A DNA stretch of 64,000 nucleotides. Source: a bacterium. Lineage in GTDB: Bacteria; Krumholzibacteriota; Krumholzibacteriia; LZORAL124-64-63. Both the position numbers and the translations under genes were made by a program. This document shows, piece by piece, positions 32,589 through 41,300 of the stretch. The first letter of the stretch is position 1; each line of letters begins with the position of its first letter. The notes beneath the pieces are model-generated. The model did no database searches. It had not been told where the DNA came from and worked only from the letters and a program-made list of their open reading frames with translations. The DNA is taken from the NCBI GenBank assembly GCA_016712675.1, contig JADJQR010000001.1:930001-994000 (forward strand), written 5' to 3'.

Positions 32589-34208
32589 TCACTCGACGAA
32601 TCCGTGCAGGTACCAGCGCTGTTCGCCCGGGGCGTGGAAGAGCCACAGCACGCGGCCGCCGTCGGCCTCGAGGTAGTGGTAGGCGCGGCGCACCTCGCCG
32701 GACCACCAGCCGCCGGTGACCAGGAACGGCCCGCAGGCGCGCAGTGCGCCGGCGCCCTGCTGCGGCACGCCGGGCGTGCCGGCCGCGCGCAGCAGCTGCC
32801 GAGGGTCGGTGCGGATCAGCTCGGGCCCGCCGCCGACGAGCGGGCGCGGGCGGGGCAGCACGCGGCGCACCAGCTGCGCGCGGGGGGGACGCGGGGGCGG
32901 CAGGGACGATGCGATCGTCGGGCTGCCGGCCGCGCCGACGCCGGCCGCCGTGTCCGCCTCGCGCCACTCGTAGGCCTGCTCGGGCAGGTGTCCCGGGCGC
33001 AGCGCGGCGCGCATCACGGCGCGGTCGCCCAGCTCGGCGCGCAGGCGCGCGATCGCGCGCGCGGCCGTCTCGGGGTCGCGGCGCGGGCGGCGGCGGAACA
33101 GCTCCAGCGCGGCCGGCGGGGCGGGCGCGGGCTCCAACTCGACGGCGGCCTCCTCGACGCCCGCGGCCAGGTCCAGCGATTCCAGCCGCAGGCGCGTCAG
33201 CTCGGTCAGCAGCACCACGTCGAGGGTGGGGGCAGCCGGGCGCAGCTCGTGCACCAGGCGCGTGCGCGCGCGGTCGCCCAGGCGCAGCTCCAGGCGCAGC
33301 GAGGCGGCCGCGCGCAGCTCGTCGGCCAGTTGTCCCAGCAGCGGGTGCAGCAGCCGCTTCAGCACGAAGAGCAGGCGCCAGGCGTCGGTCTCGGCCTCGT
33401 CGAACACCTCGACCGCGCGCACCGGCTCGGGCGGCAGCGTCGGCTGCAGGGGCGCGAACGCGAGCCCGCGCGCCGCCTGCACCAGCGCCAGCGTGGCGGC
33501 GCCGAAGCGCGCGCCGAGTCCCGACGCGGGCAGGCGCAGCAGGTCATCGATGGTGGTCAGGCCCAGGCGCGCCAGGTCGTCGCGCACGGCCGGCGCCAGG
33601 TCCAGGCGCGCCAGCGGCACGCGGCGGCAGGCGGCCAGCTCGGCCTCGGGCGCGTCCAGCACCAGCACCTCGCGATGCGCGCGGCTGAGGCAGCAGGCGC
33701 CGAAGCGCGTGTACCCGACCGTGACGCCGGCCACGAGTTTTGCCCGCCGCAGCGAGCGCCACAGCCGCCCGGCCCATTGCCCGGGCGCGCCGCTCACCCG
33801 TTCCAGCCCGCCGGCATCGAGCCAGAACACGCCCGGGTCCCCGGCGGCCGGCTCGACGCGCGGGCTGTAGCGCAGCAGGTGGCGGTGCAGCGCGGCGACG
33901 GCGGCATCGCGCTCGTCGCCGGGCACGGTGGTCGCGCGCAGGCGGTGGTCGACCGACAGCGCGGCCGCGTAGCGCATGCCCGGCAGGATGCCCGCGCGCA
34001 GCGCCGCCTCGTTGACCCACAGCAGGGGAGCCAGCGGATTGTCCTGCTCGAGCACGGCGGCCGGCTCGCCGCGCCACTGCGGCTGGCGTCGCAGCACCAG
34101 TTGCAGCGGGAAGGCCGGCAGCGCCACGCAGGCGATGCGGCCGGTGCCCGCGATCGCCGACGCCGGCGTCAGCACAGCCCGTCCGGCCCGAGCCGCACCT
34201 CCTGCCAC
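32589..34208 (-). CDS. imuB: ImuB, Y-family-like mutasome subunit
   Basis: 539 residues at the GTG of 34208; a GTG at 34175, overlapping the imuA stop, is an alternative start (RIACVALPAFPLQ follows it). It has the Y-family polymerase layout but lacks the catalytic acidic residues: the usual DMDAFFA stretch is CVALPAFPLQ. This is known for ImuB, which works as an adaptor between DnaE2, ImuA and the beta clamp. The finger and little-finger regions are recognisable (LPASGLGARFGAATLALVQAARG, LPPEPVRA), and the C-terminal domain ends WYLHGFVE. It sits between imuA and dnaE2 in one operon. Confidence 0.88.
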   Translation of the reverse strand: MAGGAARAGRAVLTPASAIAGTGRIACVALPAFPLQLVLRRQPQWRGEPAAVLEQDNPLAPLLWVNEAALRAGILPGMRYAAALSVDHRLRATTVPGDERDAAVAALHRHLLRYSPRVEPAAGDPGVFWLDAGGLERVSGAPGQWAGRLWRSLRRAKLVAGVTVGYTRFGACCLSRAHREVLVLDAPEAELAACRRVPLARLDLAPAVRDDLARLGLTTIDDLLRLPASGLGARFGAATLALVQAARGLAFAPLQPTLPPEPVRAVEVFDEAETDAWRLLFVLKRLLHPLLGQLADELRAAASLRLELRLGDRARTRLVHELRPAAPTLDVVLLTELTRLRLESLDLAAGVEEAAVELEPAPAPPAALELFRRRPRRDPETAARAIARLRAELGDRAVMRAALRPGHLPEQAYEWREADTAAGVGAAGSPTIASSLPPPRPPRAQLVRRVLPRPRPLVGGGPELIRTDPRQLLRAAGTPGVPQQGAGALRACGPFLVTGGWWSGEVRRAYHYLEADGGRVLWLFHAPGEQRWYLHGFVE

Positions 34209-34915
34209 GCCCAGCCCGGGCCGCGGCGCTTGTCCTTGAGGGTGTCGATGCCGCAGACGAAGCGGCGCCCGTCACGCGAACGTCGGCGCGCCGACTGCCC
34301 GCGCAGCGAGACGAGCGAGCCGAGCGACGCCTCGTCCGGCCGCTTCTGCGTCAGACAGACCACGGCGGCGTCGTGCTTGAGGGCCAGCTGCACCAGGCGC
34401 CCCTGCAGGGGCGTGGGCATGGCGGCGCCCGTCCCCAGATCGAGCACCACCAGCCCGAACGCCCCCGAGCGCAGGAGCACATCAGCGGCGCGGCCGGCCG
34501 CACCCACGTCCTTCGTCTGCACGACGACCAGCGCCGCCAGGTCCACGCCGCAAGCTGCCGCGTCGGGCGGGAAGAAGGTCGCGCGCGTGGAGGTGACCCA
34601 GGCCGCGGTCTCGCCCTCGCGCTGCGCATCGAGCACCAGGCCCAGGCCCGCCGACAGCAGCGCGCCGTCCTGGCCGGCGCCCAGCTCGCACAACCGTCCC
34701 GCCAACTCGGCGCGCGACCACGCCGGTTGGCCGGCGGGCACCGGCTCGAGCGTCTCGCCCAGGCGGCGCAGGGCGGGGTGGCGCAGGAGCTGCTGAGGCA
34801 GGACATCGAGGGCCAGGTTACCGGACACATGCTGGCCGAGGGCGTGATCGCCTTCGCCGTGATCGAAGACGATGTCCTGGTCGACGGCCATGTTCCGGAC
34901 GATCTCGAACGCCAT
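34169..34915 (-). CDS. imuA: ImuA, RecA-like mutasome accessory protein
   Basis: 248 residues. A diverged RecA-like protein without a usable Walker A motif: the corresponding stretch reads LGAGQDGALLSAGLG. The later part has the RecA-type beta-strand block FGLVVLDLGTG and LALKHDAAVVCLTQK, then the basic RGQSARRRSRDGRRF. In lexA-imuA-imuB-dnaE2 cassettes this gene is required for SOS mutagenesis and contacts ImuB and RecA. It begins 68 bases after lexA and overlaps the imuB start region. Assignment rests partly on the gene order. Confidence 0.82.
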   Translation of the reverse strand: MAFEIVRNMAVDQDIVFDHGEGDHALGQHVSGNLALDVLPQQLLRHPALRRLGETLEPVPAGQPAWSRAELAGRLCELGAGQDGALLSAGLGLVLDAQREGETAAWVTSTRATFFPPDAAACGVDLAALVVVQTKDVGAAGRAADVLLRSGAFGLVVLDLGTGAAMPTPLQGRLVQLALKHDAAVVCLTQKRPDEASLGSLVSLRGQSARRRSRDGRRFVCGIDTLKDKRRGPGWAWQEVRLGPDGLC

Positions 34916-34983
34916 GACCGACCTCCCGGGACGGTGAAGGATGATCCGGGGACCCGCTGCAGGCGTGGGCTTCCGGCAGGCCG

Positions 34984-35664
34984 TCAGGCCAGCCGTCGGC
35001 GCACTTCCACGACCCTGCCCAGGATCCGGATCTCCGTATCCGGCCCCGACACTGCAGGCGCGAACACCAGCGGCGCGAACGCGGGGTTCTCCGGCTGGAG
35101 AACCACCTGCCCGTCCCGCAGGCGCAGGCGCTTGACCGTGGCTTCGTCACGCACCAGCGCCACGACGATCTCGCCGTCGCGCGCAGTGTCCTGACGCCGC
35201 ACGACCACCACATCGCCGGGCAGGATCCCGGCGCCGGTCATGCTCTCGCCCCGCACGGTCAGGGCGAACAGTTCCTCGTCGCATTGCAGTCCTTCGACCG
35301 CGAGCCAGCCGTCAGGATCCTCGATGGCCTCGCGCAGGCCGCCGGCCTGCACGCGGCCCAGTTGCGGCACCAGACGAACTTGCGGCAGCGGCGTCCCACC
35401 CATCGGCAGGCGATACCCGCGCGAGCGTCCCGGCTCCTTGGCCAGCTTCCCCTCGGCGACCAGCGCTTCGAGATGCTGGCGCGCCGACTCGACGGCCTTG
35501 AAGCCGAGCGCCCTCTGCACCTCGCGCACGGTCGGCGGCGCGCCGGCGGCCAGCTGCTCGCGCACGAAAGCGAGCACCCGGGCGCGGGCGGTGCCGCGGG
35601 GGCGAACCGGATCGCGGACGAGTGGGGCTTTCGCCAAGGAGCGCGGGGTGCGGCGCGGGGGCAT
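34984..35664 (-). CDS. lexA: LexA repressor
   Basis: 226 residues. The N-terminal winged helix (about 25-90; TVREVQRALGFKAVESARQHLEAL is the recognition region) precedes a complete S24 peptidase domain. The self-cleavage bond is Ala107-Gly108 in RVQAGGLR, the catalytic serine is Ser141 (GESMTGAGILPGD) and the lysine Lys178 (ATVKRLR). It therefore should be cleaved with RecA after DNA damage and derepress itself and the following imuA-imuB-dnaE2. The ATG at 35664 has AGGAAGG upstream. The basic Arg/Pro-rich first 25 residues are longer than in E. coli LexA. Confidence 0.93.
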   Translation of the reverse strand: MPPRRTPRSLAKAPLVRDPVRPRGTARARVLAFVREQLAAGAPPTVREVQRALGFKAVESARQHLEALVAEGKLAKEPGRSRGYRLPMGGTPLPQVRLVPQLGRVQAGGLREAIEDPDGWLAVEGLQCDEELFALTVRGESMTGAGILPGDVVVVRRQDTARDGEIVVALVRDEATVKRLRLRDGQVVLQPENPAFAPLVFAPAVSGPDTEIRILGRVVEVRRRLA

Positions 35665-35709
35665 GGGGGCGGCCTTCCTGTCGTGTGCGTGTTCCGGGCG
35701 ACGGGGATG

Positions 35710-35739
35710 ATTTAAGCAGACAAATGACTGTTTTGTCAA
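35710..35739 (-). promoter_or_regulatory. lexA promoter with candidate LexA box
   Basis: Minus strand: perfect -35 TTGACA (35734-35739), 18-base spacer, -10 TTAAAT (35710-35715). GACAAA (35719-35724) and TTTGTC (35732-35737) form a 6-bp inverted repeat with a 7-base gap, lying within the spacer and overlapping the -35. This is the expected position for autorepression. Confidence 0.65.
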
Positions 35740-35835
35740 TCGGAAAAACGAAAATATGGCGAATTTCGACCTGGGTGTGCGAACTACAAGGGGTGGGGGT
35801 GGAATGGGAAGAATGGCCACCAGATGTGGCGTGCG

Positions 35836-35851
35836 CGTGCGCCGGCGCACG
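35836..35851. repeat. Intergenic palindrome CGTGCGCCGGCGCACG
   Basis: A perfect 16-bp palindrome between lexA and the tetR-type gene. The same sequence is the core of an 18-bp palindrome at 46288-46305, also intergenic, and the inner 12 bases recur at about 19938-19949. Confidence 0.6.
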
Positions 35852-35934
35852 CGGCGGTGAACCGGGGCTGGTCGCTGGCAGGGTTGCCCCGGCGCGCACC
35901 GAGCAAGAGACCGGCACCAGGTCATGGCTAGTCC

Positions 35935-35965
35935 TTGACAAGCAAGTAAGCACTTACTTATTATG
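35935..35965 (+). promoter_or_regulatory. Promoter and operator of the tetR-type gene
   Basis: TTGACA (35935-35940) and TATTAT (35960-35965) are 19 bases apart. Between them lies the perfect inverted repeat AAGTAAG-CA-CTTACTT (35945-35960), a good TetR-type operator. Transcription would begin at about the ATG (35971), and no ribosome site is visible, so the mRNA may be leaderless. Confidence 0.7.
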
Positions 35966-35970
35966 CCGTC

Positions 35971-36588
35971 ATGGAACAACCGCGCAAACAAACCCCCCGC
36001 AAGCCCGCCGCCGCCCGCCGCGAGGAAGTGGCCCAGGCGGCCCTGCGGCTCATCGGCGCGCAGGGCCTGTCCGCCCTGACCACTGCGACCCTGGCGGCCG
36101 AGGTGGGCCTGACCACCGGCGCCCTGTTCCGGCACTTCCCTTCGCTCGACGCCGTGCTGGCCGCCGCCGTGGCGACCGCGACCGCGCGCGTGGAGTCGAC
36201 CTTCCCCGCGCCGGACGCCCCGCCGCTGGACCGGCTGCTGGACCTGGCCGAGCGCCGCGTGCGCCTGCTGGCCGGCGAGCCGGGCATCGCCTGGATGCTG
36301 CGCTCGGAGCAGGCGCTGCTCTCGCTGCCGGAAGGCGCCGTGGCCGAGTTGCGCGCGCTGGGCCGGCGCTCGCGCGACTTCCTGGTGGCGGCCATCCGCG
36401 ACGGCGCGCGCGAAGCCAGCATCCGCGCCGACATCGCACCGGAGATCCTTGTCGTCCCCGTGCTGGGGACCATCCACACGCTGGCCGGGCTGTCCGCGAT
36501 GCACGGCCGGCGGCGGCGCGCGCGCGACCAGGAGATCGAGAAGGTCCTGGACGCGCTCAGGCGCCTGCTTGCACCCGTCGCGCGCTGA
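35971..36588 (+). CDS. TetR-family regulator
   Basis: 205 residues. The N-terminal helix-turn-helix (about 18-62) includes ALRLIGAQGLSALTTATLAAEVGLTTGALFRHFPSL in separate helices; the rest is an all-helical ligand domain without further recognisable motif. It likely represses its own promoter at the 35945-35960 palindrome. The RIC-type iron-sulfur repair gene follows 47 bases downstream, so the signal may be nitrosative or oxidative stress, although such genes are more often controlled by NsrR. Start chosen at the only ATG after the promoter. Confidence 0.88.
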   Translation: MEQPRKQTPRKPAAARREEVAQAALRLIGAQGLSALTTATLAAEVGLTTGALFRHFPSLDAVLAAAVATATARVESTFPAPDAPPLDRLLDLAERRVRLLAGEPGIAWMLRSEQALLSLPEGAVAELRALGRRSRDFLVAAIRDGAREASIRADIAPEILVVPVLGTIHTLAGLSAMHGRRRRARDQEIEKVLDALRRLLAPVAR

Positions 36589-36635
36589 CGCGCGGCGGAC
36601 ACCACGCTGAGACCACGAGCCGGGAGGCTTTGACG

Positions 36636-37307
36636 ATGAACGTCACCACGACCACCCCCGTTGGCCATATCGCAGCCGGGCATCCCCTGGCTACCCGCGT
36701 CTTCGCGCGCCACGCCATCGACTTCTGCTGCGGCGGCGGCCGTCCGCTGGACGAGGTCTGCCGCGAGCGCGGCCTGGCCGCGGACACGATCGTCGCCGAG
36801 ATCCGCCGCGAGATCGAGACCAGCCCCGACAACCCGGCGCGCTGGGACCAGGCCACGCCGGTCGAGCTGATCGACCACATCCTGCAGGCCTACCACGTGC
36901 CCCTGTGGGAGGAGCTGCCGCGCCTGGACGGCATGGCGCGCAAGGTGCTGGACGTGCACCACGACAAAAACCCCGCCGGCCTGACCGAGCTGGTCCAGGT
37001 CTTCGCCGCGCTGCGCGCCGAGCTGGAGGCGCACCTGCAGAAGGAGGAGCAGATCCTCTTCCCGATGATCCGCCAGGGGCACGGACGCCAGGCCGGCGGC
37101 CCGGTCTCGGTGATGATGCGCGAGCACGACGGCGCCGGCGCCATGCTGCGCCGCCTGCGCGAACTGACCGACGACTACACCGTCCCGGCCGAGGCCTGCA
37201 ACACGTGGACCGCGCTGTGGCACGGCCTGGCCGCGCTGGAGACCGACCTGCACCAGCACATCCACCTCGAGAACAATCTCCTGTTCCCGAAGGTGCTGGC
37301 CGGCTGA
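36636..37307 (+). CDS. ric: RIC/YtfE-type iron-sulfur cluster repair protein
   Basis: 223 residues. The N-terminal ScdA-type domain has VFARHAIDFCCGGGRPLDEVC (in two parts, about 23-43). A hemerythrin-like di-iron domain follows with histidine and glutamate ligands in LIDHILQAYH, EAHLQKEEQILFP, MMREHDGAG and HQHIHLENNLLFP. These proteins restore iron-sulfur centres damaged by nitric oxide or peroxide in the cytoplasm. GGGAGG precedes the ATG at 36636. It is probably co-transcribed with the TetR-type regulator. Confidence 0.92.
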   Translation: MNVTTTTPVGHIAAGHPLATRVFARHAIDFCCGGGRPLDEVCRERGLAADTIVAEIRREIETSPDNPARWDQATPVELIDHILQAYHVPLWEELPRLDGMARKVLDVHHDKNPAGLTELVQVFAALRAELEAHLQKEEQILFPMIRQGHGRQAGGPVSVMMREHDGAGAMLRRLRELTDDYTVPAEACNTWTALWHGLAALETDLHQHIHLENNLLFPKVLAG

Positions 37308-37407
37308 CCGATGGCGCAGGGCGGCGTGCGCGCCGCACCCGGCAGGTCTATCATGGTGGCGCCGCGTTCCGGCGGCGACGACCGACCTGCGCCACCCGGG
37401 AGACACC

Positions 37408-38187
37408 ATGCCGCGCACGCCGACCACTGTCATCGCGTCCACGTTCCTGCTGCTGGCCGGTGCGGCGCCACTGATGGCCCAGCCGGGCGCGGCAGCGCAG
37501 CCTGCCCTGCCCCGCTGGTCGCTCGAACTGGAAGCCGGCCCCGCCTGGCAGACCCTCAACGACGTGCGCATTCCCAACGACGACTCGGCCACGCGCTTCT
37601 CGCTGGTCGACGCCGTCGGCAAGGGCCCGTGGACCGCGGCGCGCATCTACCTGGCCTGGCGCCTGGACGAGAACGACGAGCTGCGCGCGCTCTACGCGCC
37701 GCTGACGATCGACGAGCCGGCGCAGCTCGCGGGTGACGTCTCGTTCGCCGGCGGCGCCTTCGCGGCCGGCGCCGCGCAGGCGACCTACAAGTTCAACTCG
37801 TACCGCGTGACGTATCGCCACCGCTTCCACGAAGGCGATCGCTGGACCTGGTGGTGGGGCGGCACGGCGAAGATCCGCGACGCGCGCATCGCGCTGGCGC
37901 AGGCGGGCGTCACGGCGGCCAAGGATGACCTGGGCTTCGTGCCGCTGCTGCACGTGGCGGGGCAGTGGCGCCCGGCCGAAGGCTGGTCGCTGCTGCTGGA
38001 CGTCGACGCCATCGCCGGCGGGCCCGGCCGCGCCGAGGACGCCTCGCTCAAGCTGGCGCGCGACCTGGGCGACCGTGCGCAGGTGGCCGTCGGCTACCGG
38101 CTGGTCGAGGGCGGGGCCGATGTGGACGCGGTGTACACGTTTGCGTGGCTGCATTACGCGGTGGCGTCGGTGAGGGTGGTGTTCTAG
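37408..38187 (+). CDS. Predicted outer-membrane beta-barrel protein
   Basis: 259 residues with a signal peptide (TFLLLAGAAPLMAQP). The mature part (about 235 residues) alternates polar and hydrophobic residues in strand-length units (WSLELEAGPAW, NSYRVTYRHRF, WTWWWGGTAKIRDAR, WSLLLDVDAIAGG) and ends in VRVVF, the aromatic C-terminus usual for barrels. It should form a small outer-membrane barrel of eight to ten strands. I know no specific function. GGGAG lies near the ATG at 37408. It lies after the iron-sulfur repair gene, without clear functional connection. Confidence 0.7.
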   Translation: MPRTPTTVIASTFLLLAGAAPLMAQPGAAAQPALPRWSLELEAGPAWQTLNDVRIPNDDSATRFSLVDAVGKGPWTAARIYLAWRLDENDELRALYAPLTIDEPAQLAGDVSFAGGAFAAGAAQATYKFNSYRVTYRHRFHEGDRWTWWWGGTAKIRDARIALAQAGVTAAKDDLGFVPLLHVAGQWRPAEGWSLLLDVDAIAGGPGRAEDASLKLARDLGDRAQVAVGYRLVEGGADVDAVYTFAWLHYAVASVRVVF

Positions 38188-38322
38188 CAGCCAGCGTTGC
38201 GTCGACGGACGGCTCCGGTCGTGGTAGGATCCGGCGGTTCGCCAGGGCAAGGGGCCCAGCCGCATCGGATCGGCCACTGGGGTTCGCGCCGCGGATCAGC
38301 CGGCCTCCCAACCGGAGCCTCG

Positions 38323-41300
38323 ATGTATTCTCGTGTCCCCCCAGGTGTTGGTATCGCGCTGGTCTGGATCCTGGCCGGTTCCACGGCCCAGGCCATGGCG
38401 GCAGAGATCGGCGACACGGTGGCGACCGGACCTGCCGCGCACGCCTGGCCGCTCCTCTTCGAACCGGCGCCGGTGCTCGCCGAAGGCGCGCACCTTCTCG
38501 CCGTCCACGACAACGAACTGGTCATCACTCCCCTCGAGTCGCGACAGGAGCAGGGCGGCATCCACAACATCGGCCGCTGGGACGGCGCCGCGTGGAAGCC
38601 GATGGGCGAGCTGGTGCTGCAGGTGCGGGCGTTTGCCGAGTTCGAGTCGCGCCTGGTCGCCGGCGGTGTCGACCGGTCGCGTGACGACCGACGCGGCGCG
38701 CTGGCCGCCTGGCAAGACGGAGCCTGGGAGTCCTTCGGGCACGAGATTGAAGGTGCGGTTCTGGCCCTGGTCGTCTGGCGCGACCGGCTGGTGATCGGCG
38801 GGCGCTTCAACGTCCGCGGCCACCCGGACGCGCGCAACCTGATCGCGTGGGACGGCCGCGCTTGGCACGAGCTGCCCGTCGACGGACTGGGCGGCGGCGA
38901 CAACACCGTCTGCGCGCTCGCGGTCCTGGACGGCGACCTGGTGATCGGCGGCCTCTTCGCCGAGGTCGACGGTGTTGCCGCGACCAACGTGGCCCGGTTC
39001 GACGGTCGGCGCTGGCACGCAGTCGGCGGGGGAACCAATGGCCGCGTGGAGGCGCTGGCCGGCCACGGCGGCACGCTCTTCGCGGCGGGTGACTTCAAGG
39101 TGGCGGGCGGCTCGCCGCTGCCGACGTTCGCAATGTGGGACGGCCGGGCCTGGCGCGGCCCCGGCGGGCCGTTCACCGACGTGGCCTCGCGGTTCCGTGT
39201 CCGTTCGCTCAAGAACCGTGGGGGGCGGCTCCTGGTGGCAGGCGCGCTGCCCGGCGGCCTGGGCGCTCTGGCAACCTGGGACGGCCGGGCGTGGGAACCG
39301 GTGGGAGCGGGCCTCGCGGCCGCCGCCGACGGCGAGATCTTCCGTTCGCGACCGGTCGCCATTGCCGGGAATGCCCGCGTGCATCCTGGGGACTGGGAAC
39401 TGGCCGATCCCTTCAGCCTGGTGACCTGGACCGGCGAGCGCTGGCAGTGGCTGCACGCGCCCACCCCGGGTCTCGTTTCCCGCCGGACGAAGTTGACGCT
39501 GCACCGCGGGGAACTGGTGGCCGCCGGCCGTCTCGGCCCGCAGGCGTCCACCAAGGTTGAGACCTGGCGCGACGGGCGCTGGCTGCCCCTGGCGACGTCG
39601 GAGGTGCCCATGCAGCCGCTGCGCCTGCGATCGACCGGCCGCGACCTGTACGTGCTCGGCGGGCAGGGCGGCCGGTACCAGGATTCGACGTGCGTGTTGC
39701 TGCGCCTCCGGGACGGCGTGATGCAGCAGATGGGGCCGGCGCTCGGGGCCTCCTTCCTGGGCAGCGCCATGCTCGCCGTGTCGGACGAGGTCGTCGCCGT
39801 GATCGCGGCGCGCGAAGCCGTTCCCGACCCCGCGGCGTCACCATCCCTGAAGCCGGAGCCGGCCTGGTCCCTGTTCACGCTTCGCGATGAGGCCTGGCAC
39901 GAATCGGCCCTCCCGGATGGATGCGAGGCGGTCACCGCGGCGGCCGCCGCGCCTGACGGCTTCTTCGTGGCCGGCGTCGTCGACAGTGCGGGTACCGTGG
40001 CGCCGCGCATCTGGCTCCGAAGGGACGCGCGCTGGCGGCAGGTCTGGTCGCACCCCTCGGGCGTCGTCCCCTTCCTGCAGGAGACCGGTCGCGGACTGTG
40101 GGCGGCGGTGCAGCGCGCCCAACCGGACAGCCTGATGCCGCCGCCGCTGCTGCATTGGGAGGGCGGCCGGTGGCATGCCGTCGGCGCCCCACTTCCCGGG
40201 CGCGAGCAGGACCTCCGGAGCGCAGACGTGCAGGCGATGACGATCCACCGCGGCGAACCGGTGGTCGTGGTTCGCCACCTCCTTACCGGTGACGGCGACG
40301 CCGACCGGGCCGCAACGGTGCTCGTCTGGCGCGAGGACCGGTGGCGGCGCGTTGCGGGCTTCCTGCCGCACGTCGTCGGCCTGCTCGGCGGCGACGAGCG
40401 CCTGTGGGTCGCCCAGTCCGAGTCGGGGCCGCCGTCGAACCTGCCCTTGACCTGGACCGATCGGCCGCTCGTGACCGGGCAGGAGATCGCGCCGTTGCTG
40501 CCGGGCTGGTGGCGGGATGCGCGCTTCCACGACACCCCAGTGTCCTTCGTACCGCCCCGCTCGCGGGCCGCCGTGCGCATCGCGCCGCCGATCGGGTTGC
40601 CGGCAATGCCCGCGGTAGGCGACACGTCCGGCGCGGATCCCTGGCCATCGTTCGAGGCCGGCGCCGAGGGCTGGGTCGCCTGCCCGCGCGAGCATCCCGT
40701 CGACAATGGCGCTGATTCCGGCGCCCACGAAGGCGATGGCTCGCTGACGGCGATGCTCATCGACTACCGGCTGATCGGGTTCAACTACCACGCCGACGGC
40801 GCCGGCATCCACAAAGTCAGCTTTCGCTGGCGCCTCACGTCACAGGACGTCCCGTTGCGCGCCGATCCGCAGGTGACTCCGGTCGCCAGTTTCGTCGTCG
40901 GCAGCTGGACGGAGAGCGAGGATGCCGCCTACCGGCATCTGCGTCCCGGTGCCGTCACGCTCGATGAAGATGGCTTCGCGCAGGCGACGCTGACGGTGGC
41001 GGTGCGGGATTCGTCCCTGGTCCGGTTCCAACTGGACTGCGGCTACGGCCACGAGCGGCTCGAGGTCGAGGACTTCCGCGTCGAGACCGTTGACGAGAAG
41101 CCGGCCGACGACTTCCAGCGCGTTGTCGAGTTCCTGACGACCCGGTACCGCCGCGCGGACGGCACGACTCCCGAACGACAGGCGATTCCCGAGGTCCCGG
41201 CCGCCAGGGACGCGGCCCGGAGACACACCGACCGGGTCGCGGAGCTGTTGCGTCTGCAGATGCTCGACGACCGGCCGCAGCTGCCCGCAGAAGTGCTCGC

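Noticed and set aside
38184-40760. Minus-strand open frame of 858 codons
   Set aside because: Antisense of the propeller gene; Ser/Arg/Pro-rich without domains.
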